Notes under the pieces: model-generated
Seen by the model: only the letters and a program-made list of their open reading frames with translations
Told to the model about the DNA's origin: nothing
The model's database searches: none
Made by a program: the position numbers and the translations under genes
NCBI RefSeq assembly: GCF_009389715.1
Contig: NC_052399.1
Coordinates: forward strand, 19,161,646 to 19,225,645
DNA: 64,000 bases
DNA from: Phoenix dactylifera
Lineage: Eukaryota > Streptophyta > Magnoliopsida > Arecales > Arecaceae
Direction: 5' to 3'
Shown here: positions 24,992 to 35,980 of the stretch, in pieces
Numbering within the stretch: the stretch's first letter is position 1
Layout: each line of letters opens with the position of its first letter

Positions 24992-26386
24992 GTGATGTTT
25001 TATCTTCCGGTTGCGATGAGCAAGAAGAAAGTCATGCATATTCAAGGCATAGAAGAGTCAAAAAAAAGCATTGGATGTTCTGGCCAGTGTCCATTTAAAT
25101 TCCACCATATCACGCAACTACAATTGTTGAAGCGTGAGGAAGGAGAACTAGTTGTTTTTTTTCAATTTTCTCTCCACCCTGAAAGCTATGAAGGTGAGGG
25201 TTGCCATAGTTAATCCAGATATTGAAACTAGATCAAGCTTAGATGATCTAAAAAGATTATCAGACTCAATATAGACTACTCTAACTATTATAAGTAGAGT
25301 TAGGTAGGATTTAAAAGCGAGAACTACCATATCAAGAAGGAGAATCGCATGCCAAACTTTCAGAAGTTATAATTTAACCATATGATATTGGATTAAGCTG
25401 ATCTTTTTTAATTTTTAAATCAGTTAACTTTTGAGCTCTATAACATGGTGCCACCTCTTAAAAGGTTCAGTTAACGAAGCAATCATGCCCAAATTTTATC
25501 ACTTGGGCCTCAAAATAGGTTTACAACTAGGCCATACAATATTCGATTAAGCTTATCTTTTTTTTTACTTTTAAATCAACTAATTTTTGAGCTCCATAGC
25601 ATGGTGCCACCTCTTAAATGGTTCAGTTCACCAAGCAATCATCCCCAAGTTTCATCACTTGGGCGTCAAAATAGGTTGATCAAAACAAGAATTTTCTTTT
25701 TAGCAAAGGGTTTGATCAGGCATATCTTCCAATTCGGAAAGCATTAGATGGAAAAACTAAAGACAGTCGATGTATAAACTGAGATTTATCTCTCGTAAAA
25801 TTTTATTTTTTTATATTTATTTTTTCTAGTCATATTTATTTTAAAAAAACTAAGTTCTCTTCGAAATAAAAAAGTAATGTTACCTGAATTATGCAAAAAG
25901 AGACCTTACTAGTATAAATAATGGGTGCATATCTTAATTTATAATTAATAAATAAATAAAAGAGAACCAGATCTTACTTTTGCCGATTTTTTATATTTTT
26001 TTAAAAAATTTTTTGAGAGATTTGAGTTAAGCAAATTAAAAAAAAAATCTTTTCTCGGATCAGATCATTAATTAGAAGACCCAGAACATCATAAGATTAA
26101 TAAACTTGAAGATCAATTAAGTCTGAAAGAAAATCTAGAGAAAGAGGAGTTTGATCAAATGGATGTTATATCAAGTTACAAAAGATTAGGTGGAAATTGT
26201 GCTAGAAACGGATGCCATTGCAATGATTTAGTCATTCTTGAGGTAAATGAGCCAAAGTATATAGATAAGGCTCATGTAAAGAATGTGCAGCATATGGAGG
26301 CCCTTTATAATGATCTAATTATTCATAAGATGGAAGAGCAAGCTAGTTTTGGCACTGCTCAAGTGGAAGCATGTGAATATAGCTAA
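24992..26386 (+). other. Conserved unidentified segment, copy 1 (GDSL spacer)
   Basis: This segment is homologous to 35981-37076. Two short reading frames are alignable between copies. One is at 24992-25213, with HIQGIEE against HIQGIQE. The other is at 26159-26386, with DDLVILE-like and EEQASFG-like blocks. The frames are interrupted in both copies and I cannot name a protein family. They may be relics of a transposon ORF carried along with the GDSL duplication unit. Confidence 0.4.
25378..25690. repeat. Tandem duplication, 156-bp period
   Basis: Two adjacent diverged copies share the blocks CATGGTGCCACCTCTTAAA (starting at 25444 and 25600) and CACTTGGGC. The period measured on the first block is 156 bp. 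Confidence 0.75.
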
Positions 26387-27376
26387 TATTGTGTTATCGA
26401 TATCACTTGTGTGTATGTCATGACTTATACCATGATGAGTTGTGACTGCAACTAGCAGCTTGATATTTGATATATCAGCGAGATACTCGATTAAATTTCG
26501 GTATAGCGACCATCAAGTCAATGATGAGAGAGAATTGGTTTCTTTTCCTAATAAATTGGGAGGATGGCTAGTAGGATAAGATTATTCACGAGAATGGTAA
26601 TACTAACTATTTGCATATCCATCTCATTTTAGGCCTATGAACATTGACCCAAGCAGAAGACAAATAATTTTCTTCTTTTCTTAAAACATCGCATGCTTGC
26701 TGATTTCGTGATTCAAACAATTTCTTCTCACATCATCAGCTACGTTAGCTCATCTTGATATCATTTTTGACTTTCCGAGCCCTTTTGTAGATGAGTCAGT
26801 AGTGATTCTCGAATGGATGATTGCAGCTTGGAAATTAAATTGTTAAGTCGTAGTTATTCTAGTGGCATAAATAAGATATGTCCTTTCCTTTCATTTCTTT
26901 TTTTTTTTTAAAAAAAGACAGCTATGATCACATACCAAATATATCAACGACTACAGACGAACAAACGCTTTATTCCTAACGTGTTTTAGCATTCCCCTTG
27001 CCTTACAATTTATTTTTTTTATAAATTGAAGATCAATTTGATCATTACATATGCTTGGTATACATGCTAGGTACATGACCATGGGGACTAAGATACAAAG
27101 TAAATAGAAACAAGACCATGTGGTAAGCAAAGTACAGGAACTTACAAATTTACTAATATGTGTGACTTTGCCATGGCTAAAAGAAAGTGAAGCTCATCAA
27201 GCCTCTTCATGAATTAATATGGAATAGATCCACAGCAATTAAGTTCATGATAATTCCATCTCACCATGATGAAATAAGAGAAATATGAAGAATACAGTGG
27301 ATGCCAAAGAATATTAAGTTTTCTTTTTTCTTTTTCATTTCAATTGGGTAAACTTGTGTTCATGTCCACAACGGTT
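26387..27376. other. GDSL downstream spacer, homologous to other copies
   Basis: No gene seen. Blocks such as the one around 26590-26660 recur at about 37530-37590 and 54870-54930. This marks the stretch as part of the repeated GDSL unit, lying 3' of copy A as the latter two lie 3' of copies B and D. Confidence 0.6.
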
Positions 27377-27405
27377 CTAATGGAGGCGAGCACTCATAAT
27401 GGGCG
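27377..27405 (-). other. Stranded original 3' end of GDSL copy A
   Basis: Read on the minus strand this stretch continues the copy A frame across one copy of the target duplication: Pro-Pro-Ile-Met-Ser-Ala-Arg-Leu-His-stop. It matches the reading phase of the last exon broken at 31759. The retrotransposon 27406-31758 now separates it from the gene, so the seven codons and the native stop are no longer used. Confidence 0.8.
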
Positions 27406-27841
27406 TGATGCCGGACGGCAGGGAGAGAAAGGAAGAGAGAAAAGGAAGAGAGGAGAAATAGAGAAGAAAGAGAGAGGAGGATGGAGGAGAAGGAAGAACC
27501 AGGCTTCTCACCTGGCTCCGCTCAGGGTTTCACACGCCAAAGCTCAAGGAAAGAGAATCAATTTTCATTCATCATAGCATAACCCTAAATAATTGCATAG
27601 ACCCATATATATAGGGTTACAAAATAATAAAAGATCCCTACAAAGAAAACAATCCCATAAAAGCTCTAAAATGACAATATGCAAACAAGCCCAATCAACA
27701 TAAAATAAAATAACATAAAATCAACTCAAAATAAAATCAACTGGCTAGACTGGCTGAACTGGTTGGACCCGCTGAACTGGCTGGACTTTGTAGCGACCAT
27801 CGACTCGAGTGATGGCTGACCTGGCACTGGTGTCCGCACCA
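27406..27841 (-). repeat. 3' LTR of the gypsy element
   Basis: Shares the start TGATGCCGGA and the end TGTCCGCACCA (plus-strand reading) with 31347-31758. The purine tract AAAGAGAG lies just inside it on the minus strand and may be the polypurine primer. Confidence 0.9.
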
Positions 27842-27924
27842 ACTCTCTTTGAGTGGAAAGAAGTCGACCTCGACGAAAGCGACTCTGTCTAGCCCCGATA
27901 GTACTCCAATAAGTCCGGGTCAAT

Positions 27925-28245
27925 CTATTGTAGCTCCTCGCGTGAGATCCAAGTATAGTCGGACTTTGGTCGTCCTCGCCAACGAACCAGAAAACGCTGG
28001 ATGCCTCCATCGGGCTCAGGAGAGGGTTCAACAAAAAAGTCATCAGGGATTGCAACCAAATCTTTAATATTAAAAGTAAGGCTATTACCAAAATCAAATG
28101 GAAAGTCAATGGCATAGGCATCAGTGCCATCCTTGTGCAACACTCTGAATGGTCCAACACTAAGAGACTGCACTTTCTTAACATGGATTATTACATAACC
28201 CCAAGTTTCAAATTCAACGAGACGCAGGATGTAGACTACACTCAT
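27925..28245 (-). pseudogene. Integrase C-terminal/chromodomain remnant
   Basis: An open frame of 106 codons ends with RFLVRWRGRPKSDYTWI, the pattern of a chromodomain-type integrase tail (VxWxG...TW). It is preceded by the GPFRVL segment typical of the gypsy integrase GPY/F module. Upstream catalytic parts of pol are absent, so this is a fragment. Confidence 0.8.
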
Positions 28246-28440
28246 GGTGGACCGGTCAGACTCTCTCTCTAAAGGCGCAACAGATATAGGTGTAGCGCGG
28301 ATGCATCCTAGAGTATTAGATTCTTCATCACGCGCTTCCTCATCAATGTTCTAAATGTCATCGATGTTTGGTTCTTAAACTTGTTCTACGAAGTCATCTA
28401 TGTCATTTTTCGAGTCTTGTTGATCAATAACTAAAATCTT

Positions 28441-29443
28441 ATTGGCACATTGGGAGACAACATGACCGAAATCCTGACATTTATAGCACTGAATTCTAGA
28501 GGTTAGCTTTAGGGGTTCACCGGGGATTTCCTTATCTTTGGTGTCCCAATTTGTGGTAGAGGCAGTATGAGAGGGTCTAGGGGTAGAGGATCCTACAAAA
28601 GGTTTGGGTTCTTAAGAATTAAGATTCGTGGGCGCACCCCGAATGTCAGGGTGCCTCACAAACATGGACTTAGAGATCTGCTCATAGTTCATTACGAATG
28701 TGTAGGCCTGGTCTAACGTGGACACCTCTCGGAGGACAAGTTTCTTTCTGAGTTCATCACCGAGACCTCTACGGAACCGACTCAAGACCATTCTCCCATC
28801 CTCAATCATATTAATCAAATTATGCGATGTAGTTAGTGGCTGACTGGGTACCTTGACGTAAATTGTTCCATCGATCAAGGGAATCGTCTTGGTAGCTAGG
28901 CTGACGTCTCCTAACTAGAAGCTGTTCAGTGTTTTGCCAGAAAAGCTTAGCTCGACCAATGAGCTTCATTCTGGCAAACCGGACCTTCTTTTCATCAAAC
29001 AAATTGTACCACTTAAAGAAGTGGTCCATTTCGTGTAGTCAGTCTGAGACAACCTTTGGGGTCAAGGCGACCATCAAAAGTGGGCGCTTCAACCCTAATG
29101 TTCTTTAACACATCCTCCTCATGATCACGGGGCTCTCTGGGTTCTACATTGTATCGATAACTCCTATTAGCATTAGGAAAAGGACCCTATCCTCTATGAC
29201 GAGGGTAGGTTTGAGGATGGCATGGAAAAGAGCTAGTATCGAATTGACCCTATCAGACCGACCCTAGATGATCTAGGGTTTCATCGTCGACCTCTGGGCC
29301 TTCCAAATGGGAGGCACTACCTTCTTTAGATCCCATAATCCTCTGAAGGTTAGCCTCAACTGAGTCTAGTCGGGCGCAGGCCTGGGTGGACACTATAGTC
29401 AAGTCCTAGACTGCCTTCATTAGGGCTTCGATGCGGGCATCCA
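28441..29443 (-). pseudogene. Degenerate gypsy gag with zinc knuckle
   Basis: Read on the minus strand from about 29443, gag-like pieces follow one another in shifted frames with stops. They include a segment with FFKWYNLFDEKKVRFARMKL, then one with SRFRRGLGDELRKKLVL, then a CCHC zinc knuckle C-Y-K-C-x4-H-x4-C near 28497-28441. These are the usual capsid and nucleocapsid parts of plant Ty3/gypsy gag. Frameshifts and an early stop make it non-functional. Confidence 0.8.
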
Positions 29444-31330
29444 TAGTAGATTAGGTATCGGAATGCAGGACGACGCAACCACTATGAAAGTGCAAATAAT
29501 GAGTGTGCAAAGTTATGTGGGGCTCTACAACGCTAAGACAGTGGTGGTTCCTAGGCAAACTCAATGTATGAAAATGATGTCTAAAATGCAACGTATATGC
29601 TTAATACAAACAGAAGCGAACACCTAGCAATTGAAATCAACTTAGAATTACATAATAAATATAGATAAGTAGTTGTAGTCAAATAGTACTAGTTACTCAA
29701 TGTGTTGCAGGGCTGCACAGAGCATCGAAGAACTCTCAAAAATTAGGTACTTTACAATTAATAGCAAAGATAGACTACTACTAGGGTTTTGGTATTGTCT
29801 AAAAAGGGTGCGTTGAATTGTTCAGGAAGCAATAGCAATAGAATACTTAAGAGTTAATTGATGCTAAATTTAGACAAATAAATAGAAATTTTCAGTAAGA
29901 GAAGAATCCTGACCTGGCTGGGGCGACGATCAAAGTAGCTTGGTGGGCCTGCTGGCAGCGGTCCGTTGGATTAAAAGAGAGGTGAGGTGGGGGGTGGTGA
30001 TCAGGCCTAATGGGCCTGCGGGCTAGTAGAGGAGAGAGGGATTTGATCAGGCCTGATGGATCTGTGGCTTGTGGTGATGGAGTTGTTAACGGGTTTGATG
30101 GCGGGATGGGTCATAAATAGATGGCGGGGGCCTGTTGGGCCCGCAAGTGAAATGGTGAGTGGGCTTGGGCGGTGGGCCTGTTGGGCCCGATCGTTGGATG
30201 AGAGGGTTGGGGGAGAAGGTGGAGTGGGGTTGTGCGGTGGGTTCGAAGGGAAGGGTAGGAGGTGAAGTGGGTTTGGGGTTTTTTGGGGGGGAGGGAGGGG
30301 CCTGCGAGGGGTGGGAAGACGGCGGACGGGCGGGGTGGCGCTGCGGTGGAGCTCGGCGACGGTGGAGATGGTGAGGCGGCGGAGAGGGAGGAGACGAAGG
30401 ATGGGGGGGCTCGGGCGGCAGCAAGGGCAGAGGAATCGGCGGGCGGGTGGCGGCGGAGCTTGGCAGCGGGAAGACGAAGGCGGCGCGGCGGATGCGGCAA
30501 CGGCGGAGCGGCGAGGGAAGAAGGAGGACTTGGGCGGCGCCGTGGAGGCGGAAACGGAAGAAAGAAGGAGATGGTGGAGTCGGCCGGCGGAGCGGAAGCG
30601 GCAAAGGGTGGGCGGCGCGTCGCGGAGCTCGGCGGCGGCACGGGTGGAGCGGGTCAAGGGCGGCGGCGCGGCGTGCGGCCGGAGCAGACGAACAGAGGTA
30701 GGTCTCTCTCTTTTTTTTCTCTCTCTCTTTTCCTTTTCTTTTTTCGTTTTCTTTTTCTTTTTTTTTCAACTAGGATCCGGTTGGATTCGGGTTATCGGGC
30801 GCGAGCGGCTCCGATAACCTGCTTCCGGTTTGTCGCGTGCAAGTCACGTGCGTTTTTTTTCGTTTTTTTTTCACCCGACTGGATTCGGGTTAGCGGAAAA
30901 TCCGCTCTGGTAACTGCTTCTGGTCACCGGCTCCTTCGTGGCTTTGAGGGGAAGGGTTACCTGCTTCCGTGGAACGCGGACGCGGTAACCGCCGGACGTG
31001 GGTCTCGGACGGCGATGAAATGGCGGCGGTAAAGGGGCGACCGGATGTGGAAGTGGGGCTTTCCTCGGCTCCGGGTGAGGGCGGCAGCAGCCCGGGGCGG
31101 CGGGGCGGCGTCGGGTCACTCGGGATCGGGCGTGCTCTTCTTCTCGCGTCCGATCGCCAGCCTTTCTCCCTTGTGCGCTGACGGGTTTGAGTTCTCGACT
31201 GAGGCAGGGGAGCCGAGAACTCCTCCTCAGTCGGAAGGGAGGGGTTTTGGACGAGGCGTCCAAACTTTTCAACCTGGGCCCCCATATGAGGAGTAGTGCC
31301 CACAGAAGCCCATGAAAATTCTGTTGCCGT
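29444..31330 (-). other. Leader of the gypsy element, GC-rich, no supported gene
   Basis: Between the primer site and gag. The part 30000-31260 is strongly GC-rich and gives overlapping low-complexity frames on both strands: Pro/Ser-rich on minus, Gly/Arg-rich on plus, up to 256 codons. Such mirrored frames reflect base composition, not coding. A captured host exon cannot be excluded but nothing in it looks like a domain. Confidence 0.6.
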
Positions 31331-31342
31331 GCTCTGATACCA
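31331..31342 (-). promoter_or_regulatory. tRNA-iMet primer-binding site of the gypsy element
   Basis: The minus strand reads TGGTATCAGAGC, the complement of the initiator methionine tRNA 3' end, four bases inside the 5' LTR. It fixes the orientation of the element. Confidence 0.92.
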
Positions 31343-31346
31343 AAAC

Positions 31347-31758
31347 TGATGCCGGAGAGCAGAGAAAGAAAAGGAAGAGAGAAAAAGAGAGAGAGAAGAA
31401 ATAGGAAAGAAGGAGAGAAGAGAGAAGAAGAGAAGGAAGAACCAAGCTTCTCACTCAGCTCCACTCAGGGTTTCACATGCTAGCGCTCAAAGAAAGAAAA
31501 TCGATTTTTATTCATCATAGTATAGCTTTAAACAATTGCATGGGCCATAGTCACAAAATAACAAAAAAAACCTCTAATAAAAATAATCCAATAAAAGTTC
31601 TAAAATGATAATATGCAAACAAGCCCAATCGGCATTAAATAAAATAACATAAAATCAACCCAAAATAAAATCAAACTAGCTGAACTAGCTGAACTGGCTG
31701 AACCCCGTAGCGATGATCGACTCGAATGATTGCTGACCTGGCACTGGTGTCCGCACCA
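31347..31758 (-). repeat. 5' LTR of the gypsy element; encodes new tail of GDSL copy A
   Basis: This 412-bp LTR adjoins the broken last exon. Its first bases (minus strand, TGGTGCGG) are read in the esterase frame as Trp-Cys-Gly. The frame stays open for 52 codons, to a stop at 31600. Confidence 0.9.
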
Positions 31759-34273
31759 GGGCGGGTCAGCATAAGGACCTTGGAGCAAACCCATGGCCAT
31801 GGAATGGTAGGCAGCTTCTGTTAAATGGATGGAATCCCAACTTACGTAAGTTGAGGGATCTTTACAAACGGTAGAACCTGGTTGACCGCAAAACACTGTT
31901 GAATTAAAGTTATATGGCCCGCCGCCACCACAGCAGGCTCTTAAAGCTCCATTGCTGAATCCTGCAACAGTATAAATATTTAAGAGAGGATATTTCTGCT
32001 AATAAGAACATAATACTTGCCCCTCCCTCTTTTTAAGAGGATGTTTTGTGTTTAAACTTTTGGAGTAGTTTCTACAAGAGTTTGACATGGACAATCTTTT
32101 TATCATGTTTATAAAATGATGCAAATTAGACTGCTCTTGAACGGCTTCGCTCTCACCAAATCATGCGCTTGGTTTCTTTTAAATATGAAACCCATATTTT
32201 ACAGGACATAAGTATGCATGGTCTGAAAGAGGAACGCACCATTTTTTATCGCATTTCACTTTTGATAACCAAAAAAAAAAAACATATCATCTTTTATGCC
32301 ATGTTTGTGTCTCAAAGATCCTACCGGCTCTTAACAATTACTATTAAGTATAAAATGACAGCTAAAGGTTTTTTGGGGTTAATCCACGTAGCCCGCTTGC
32401 ACCAGCTCTCATTATGAACAAGTTAAGGCAGGTTATCAAGCATAGCTGATCTTGAGTTTTATCACATAGCCCAACATTATAAAATAGGACAGCACCGAAA
32501 GGTGGGCCACATCGGGCAGCAGTCTGGGGTGCCGCTGGCCCGGCCCAACCCAGCCCCTGCATCAAAAAGGCATATGCATGACATGTGGAAATTAATGTAA
32601 TTATAATAAACGTGTTCAATAACGAACGGAGCTTTTAAAATTCTACTGAATTATAGAACTCGTCATATGCTATCTAGCTTTCGACATAATAAATCAAGGA
32701 AAAAGAAATTAATTTTGTGATTGAATGGGTTTGAATGTTTTTAGAAAATGAGTTCATATACATATTTGGTTGCAAGAAATTTCCTTGAAAAAGAAAACTG
32801 TCTAGTTTTCCATTTGGTCAAATATCAACAAGTTTGGCAAGCTTATAATTGGTTTTCTTAAAAAATTTCCACAGAAAATTCTAGATATAGATTTTCTTGC
32901 AATCAAACATGAGCTAAAATCAAGGTGTTGTTGGGCTCTAATTGGAGCCGTGACCTTAGTTCGGACAATTCATGCCCAAGAGTAACTTTGGCATCCTAGC
33001 CCAAATCACATATACACCGTTTATTTTTTTAAACAAAGAATGTAATAGTAATGAAAACACCACCTATCACTTAAAAGAATGAGGATCTTGATGATTATAG
33101 TCTAGTTTTTATGTGGACCGATGGGCGCACCATAGCGTTTTGGATTGCTAGCCAGTCGAATTGCTGCACCATAGTAATCCGCATAAGTGAGCCGTAACCG
33201 TGGGTATTTGATCCGGAGCTGATCCAATGAGCGACGCAGCAGCCTATTGTGGTATCTCGTCAAATTGTTCACCTCCTTCAGGCATCCAGTGCCAGGTTCG
33301 TAGTCTTCTTTGTTCGGACTCATTAAAAGCGTGAGGCACACCGGAAAGCATCCCATGGGTGGAATCCCCGCCACCATCAGATCCGCTGCCCCGAGTTCGA
33401 TCAATCTCTGCACCAAAATTTGATAAAATAAATAGCCATTTGGTCACTGTAATATTCGTCCAGTATTTCAGAGAGCCTACTACGTACGTACCTCGGTGGC
33501 CATCGAAATTTTTTCTACGACTTTGGGCACGTATGATCTCACTTCCTTCAAGCTCCTCCTTGCTCTCAAGGGAGTGATGTAATCATTCACCCCAAGCTCT
33601 CCGATCATGAAGAGGGATTTGCTGAAGTAGTCCCTGCAGCCTGCGCCCATTTCATATACAGAAGTACTTGTTATGAATCCAACCATGAGAGTAACATACA
33701 AAGACGCTACTGGTTACAGAACGAAAACAACTTTTAGTTGAGTTGCAGAGGGAAGGCTTCATCCCCTCGAACCACCGAAGCTGGACGCTCAAGGACTCAT
33801 TGACCCCGGCGAGATTACCAAGGCGTCTCTGTTGGAAGAATTCGATGTCGAGTGCTGTGGCACCCGAGACAGCAAAATTCGCTCCTTGGCGGAAGTGTCG
33901 GCCGCGAGCTACGAATGGCGGAAGGAATGGGAGCCCAAAAGCGTCAGCTGCATGGTAACAACGCAAGCGTGAGTTGGGTTCTGGGACGACGCATTCTGCT
34001 GCCGAGCTACTTTGAACAAATTAAGACAGGGATACCAATGAAGTCTATGATCAACCGTCCATCAGAAAAACGACCCGTAGGACCACCAAAGAAGGTCATG
34101 CCATAAGGGAGGCTGCCGCTTGGCACGACAGTAGCATTTAAGATGATCAGCAAGTTACCGGTGTCAGATAGGGAGTCCCCAAAATTAAATATTGAGGTAT
34201 ACTGTTGAGGAGCAGAGAGGGTAACATGGAAGTATGACAAGAAGTGGAAGAAGATCCAAATGGAGAGCCTCAT
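31600..34273 (-). CDS. GDSL (SGNH) esterase/lipase, copy A, with LTR-derived C-terminus
   Basis: Five exons on the minus strand: 34273-34036, 33947-33732, 33640-33492, 33407-33119 and 31961-31600. They join in phases 1, 1, 0, 1 to 417 aa. A signal peptide (residues 1-20) precedes block I FNFGDSLSDTGN with the nucleophilic Ser. Block II has the oxyanion Gly (NFAVSGATAL), block III is GVND, and block V holds Asp and His ([11 protein letters not shown]), so all catalytic residues are present. Such secreted enzymes hydrolyse acyl esters, and the subgroup resembles At5g45910/sinapine-esterase-like proteins. The native end (after DPP) was displaced by the gypsy insertion and replaced by 52 LTR-encoded residues. 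These have a Ser/Ala-rich spacer and a hydrophobic C-terminus. It may be expressed in this form or be a dying gene. The catalytic core itself is unbroken. Confidence 0.8.
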
Positions 34274-35364
34274 GGTAGCAGCAGAGAGGAAAGTGTTTTG
34301 GCAACTTCGTGCGTGGCTTCGTTCAAAACCATGTCCTTGTAGAGCTTGTTCTTGTCGTTCAGCTGTTGCTTTCCACCTTTAGCATTTGGTATCGCATGGC
34401 CATAATTTAATTTCTACTCTAAGAAAAAAATATTCGATCCAAAGATTGGGACTGATCACCATCTGTTGCTCGGCACACCAACGTTCTTTTCCGACAAAGA
34501 ATTTTGTCCTGGTAGCGTAACTCTGCACAAGTACACGTGTTGGTGCAAAGTTTGTTTCACTTATTTTAATTATAAACCAATTCGCAGCCAACAACCCATG
34601 CACGAATATATCATGGAATAAGCTAGCCTAGAATTTGTTGATACCTGTTTGCCTTTTTTTTTTTTTTTGGTACACCTGTTTGCCTTTTTTTTTTTTGGTA
34701 CATCTGTTTGCCTTTTTTTCGAGAGAGAAGGGGATTGGGGGAGGGGGTGCCAAGAAACGACAAATTTAAGTAGAGGTTGGGTAGTACATGTTCGATCTTT
34801 CCGCTTTCAAGAGAACAGGCTTAAATTGGCAGCGACATGGATCCAAAGTCCACCCAACCACCGGTCGCGGAAATCAGGAATGGCGATGATCTCCATTTCA
34901 GGTCCACCCCGACCCAACACTCCATAGAGATCGCCTAAATAGAAACTTACTAGACCATTCATCAAACAAAGAGAAAAGAAAAGAAAAGAAAAGAGTTACT
35001 AGACCCTAAATCCGTATTCAGAATAAAAGAGCCAATGTTTTACCATGGTGGAATGAGAGCGAACTTAGTAGCATGAAAGATTTACCGATGAACCTTCAGC
35101 ACAGCAAGAAACTCCTCTTGGGATTGGTGGCGATTCCTCTCTACTCCAGCAGCTCCGCCCAGCCTGCCCCACCCCACCTAATTAGGCTCCCTGTCTATTT
35201 TACGACTTGACTCTGCCGGTGACCTGGATCCTTTGAGTTCAATTTACGGGATCTGCATGATCGCCCATTTTTCCGCTATCTGTAAAACTGGCTTAAATTT
35301 GAGGAAACTTATAGGGACATATGACCAAACCATCCTCACCCTCTTCAAAGTGCGGGTCAGCGGA
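34274..35364. other. Upstream region of GDSL copy A
   Basis: Presumed promoter and spacer of copy A. No gene was recognised; a 92-codon plus-strand frame at 34649-34927 lies over a poly-T repeat and has no family features. A three-copy T-rich repeat lies at 34643-34719. Confidence 0.4.
34643..34719. repeat. Three-copy repeat CTGTTTGCC-(T)n-GGTAC
   Basis: The unit CCTGTTTGCC followed by 10-16 T and GGTAC occurs twice, and a third copy begins at about 34705 (ctgtttgcc plus T run). It probably arose by slippage. Confidence 0.8.
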
Positions 35365-35975
35365 GTTTGAAATGCTTTGAGATCGGCGATCCTTAACTAT
35401 GGGTCATATGCTAAGGGTGCTTCGAGATCTATGTAGATGGATGATTGAAGGGTTCAGCATGCTTTGAAATAGGTACAATGGGTGATCCTCTACTTTGGAC
35501 CATATAGTAAGGCTGCTCTGAGCTCTCTGCGGGTGAATGAATGAAGAGGTTCCATATGCTTTGAGATTTGCACGGTAGATGATCCTTAACTATGAGTCAT
35601 ATACTAAAGATACTTTAAGATATGTACAGGAGGATGAATGAAGATGTTTGGAGTGCTTTGAGATCTATGCGGTGGGTGTTCCTTCACTATCAACTGTATA
35701 CTAAGAGTGCTCTAAAATCTATGCGGGTGGATGAACGAAGGGATTCGAAGTGCTTTGACATCTATGTGGTTGGTGATCCTTCGCTATATGCTATATACCA
35801 AGGATGTTTTGAGATTTGTGCAAGCAAATGAACGAAGATTCTTGGAGTGCTTTGAGATATGTGTGGTGGGTGATCTTCAACTATAGGCCATATACTAAGG
35901 ATGTTTTAAGATATGTATTGATAGATGAATGAAGGGGTTTAGGGTTCTCTGAGATTTGTGCAGTGGGTAATATTT
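35365..35975. repeat. Minisatellite, about 97-bp period, about six copies
   Basis: The block TGCTTTGAGAT recurs at roughly 35371, 35459, 35558, 35655, 35750 and 35848, with a weaker copy near 35945. Each copy also contains GGTGGGTGATCC-like, CATATACTAAG-like and GGATGAATGAAG-like parts. Copies differ by several substitutions each. No open frame spans it. Confidence 0.85.
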
Positions 35976-35980
35976 TATCT

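Larger units (their letters stand above)
27406..31758 (-). mobile_element. Ty3/gypsy LTR retrotransposon, internally deleted, in GDSL copy A
   Basis: The 4353-bp element is bounded by LTRs of 436 bp (27406-27841) and 412 bp (31347-31758) and by perfect 5-bp target duplications GGGCG (27401-27405 and 31759-31763). LTRs begin TG and end CA. On the minus strand the order is 5' LTR, tRNA-iMet primer site (31342-31331), long GC-rich leader, degenerate gag with a zinc knuckle, a piece of integrase C-terminus with a chromodomain-like end, a purine-rich tract and the 3' LTR. Protease, reverse transcriptase, RNase H and most of integrase are missing. The LTRs differ by many substitutions and indels, so the insertion is not recent. 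It lies inside the last exon of an esterase gene. Confidence 0.93.

Noticed and set aside
30007-31464. Proline-rich and glycine-rich frames of up to 256 codons on both strands
   Set aside because: They mirror each other across a GC-rich retroelement leader and are low complexity with no domain.
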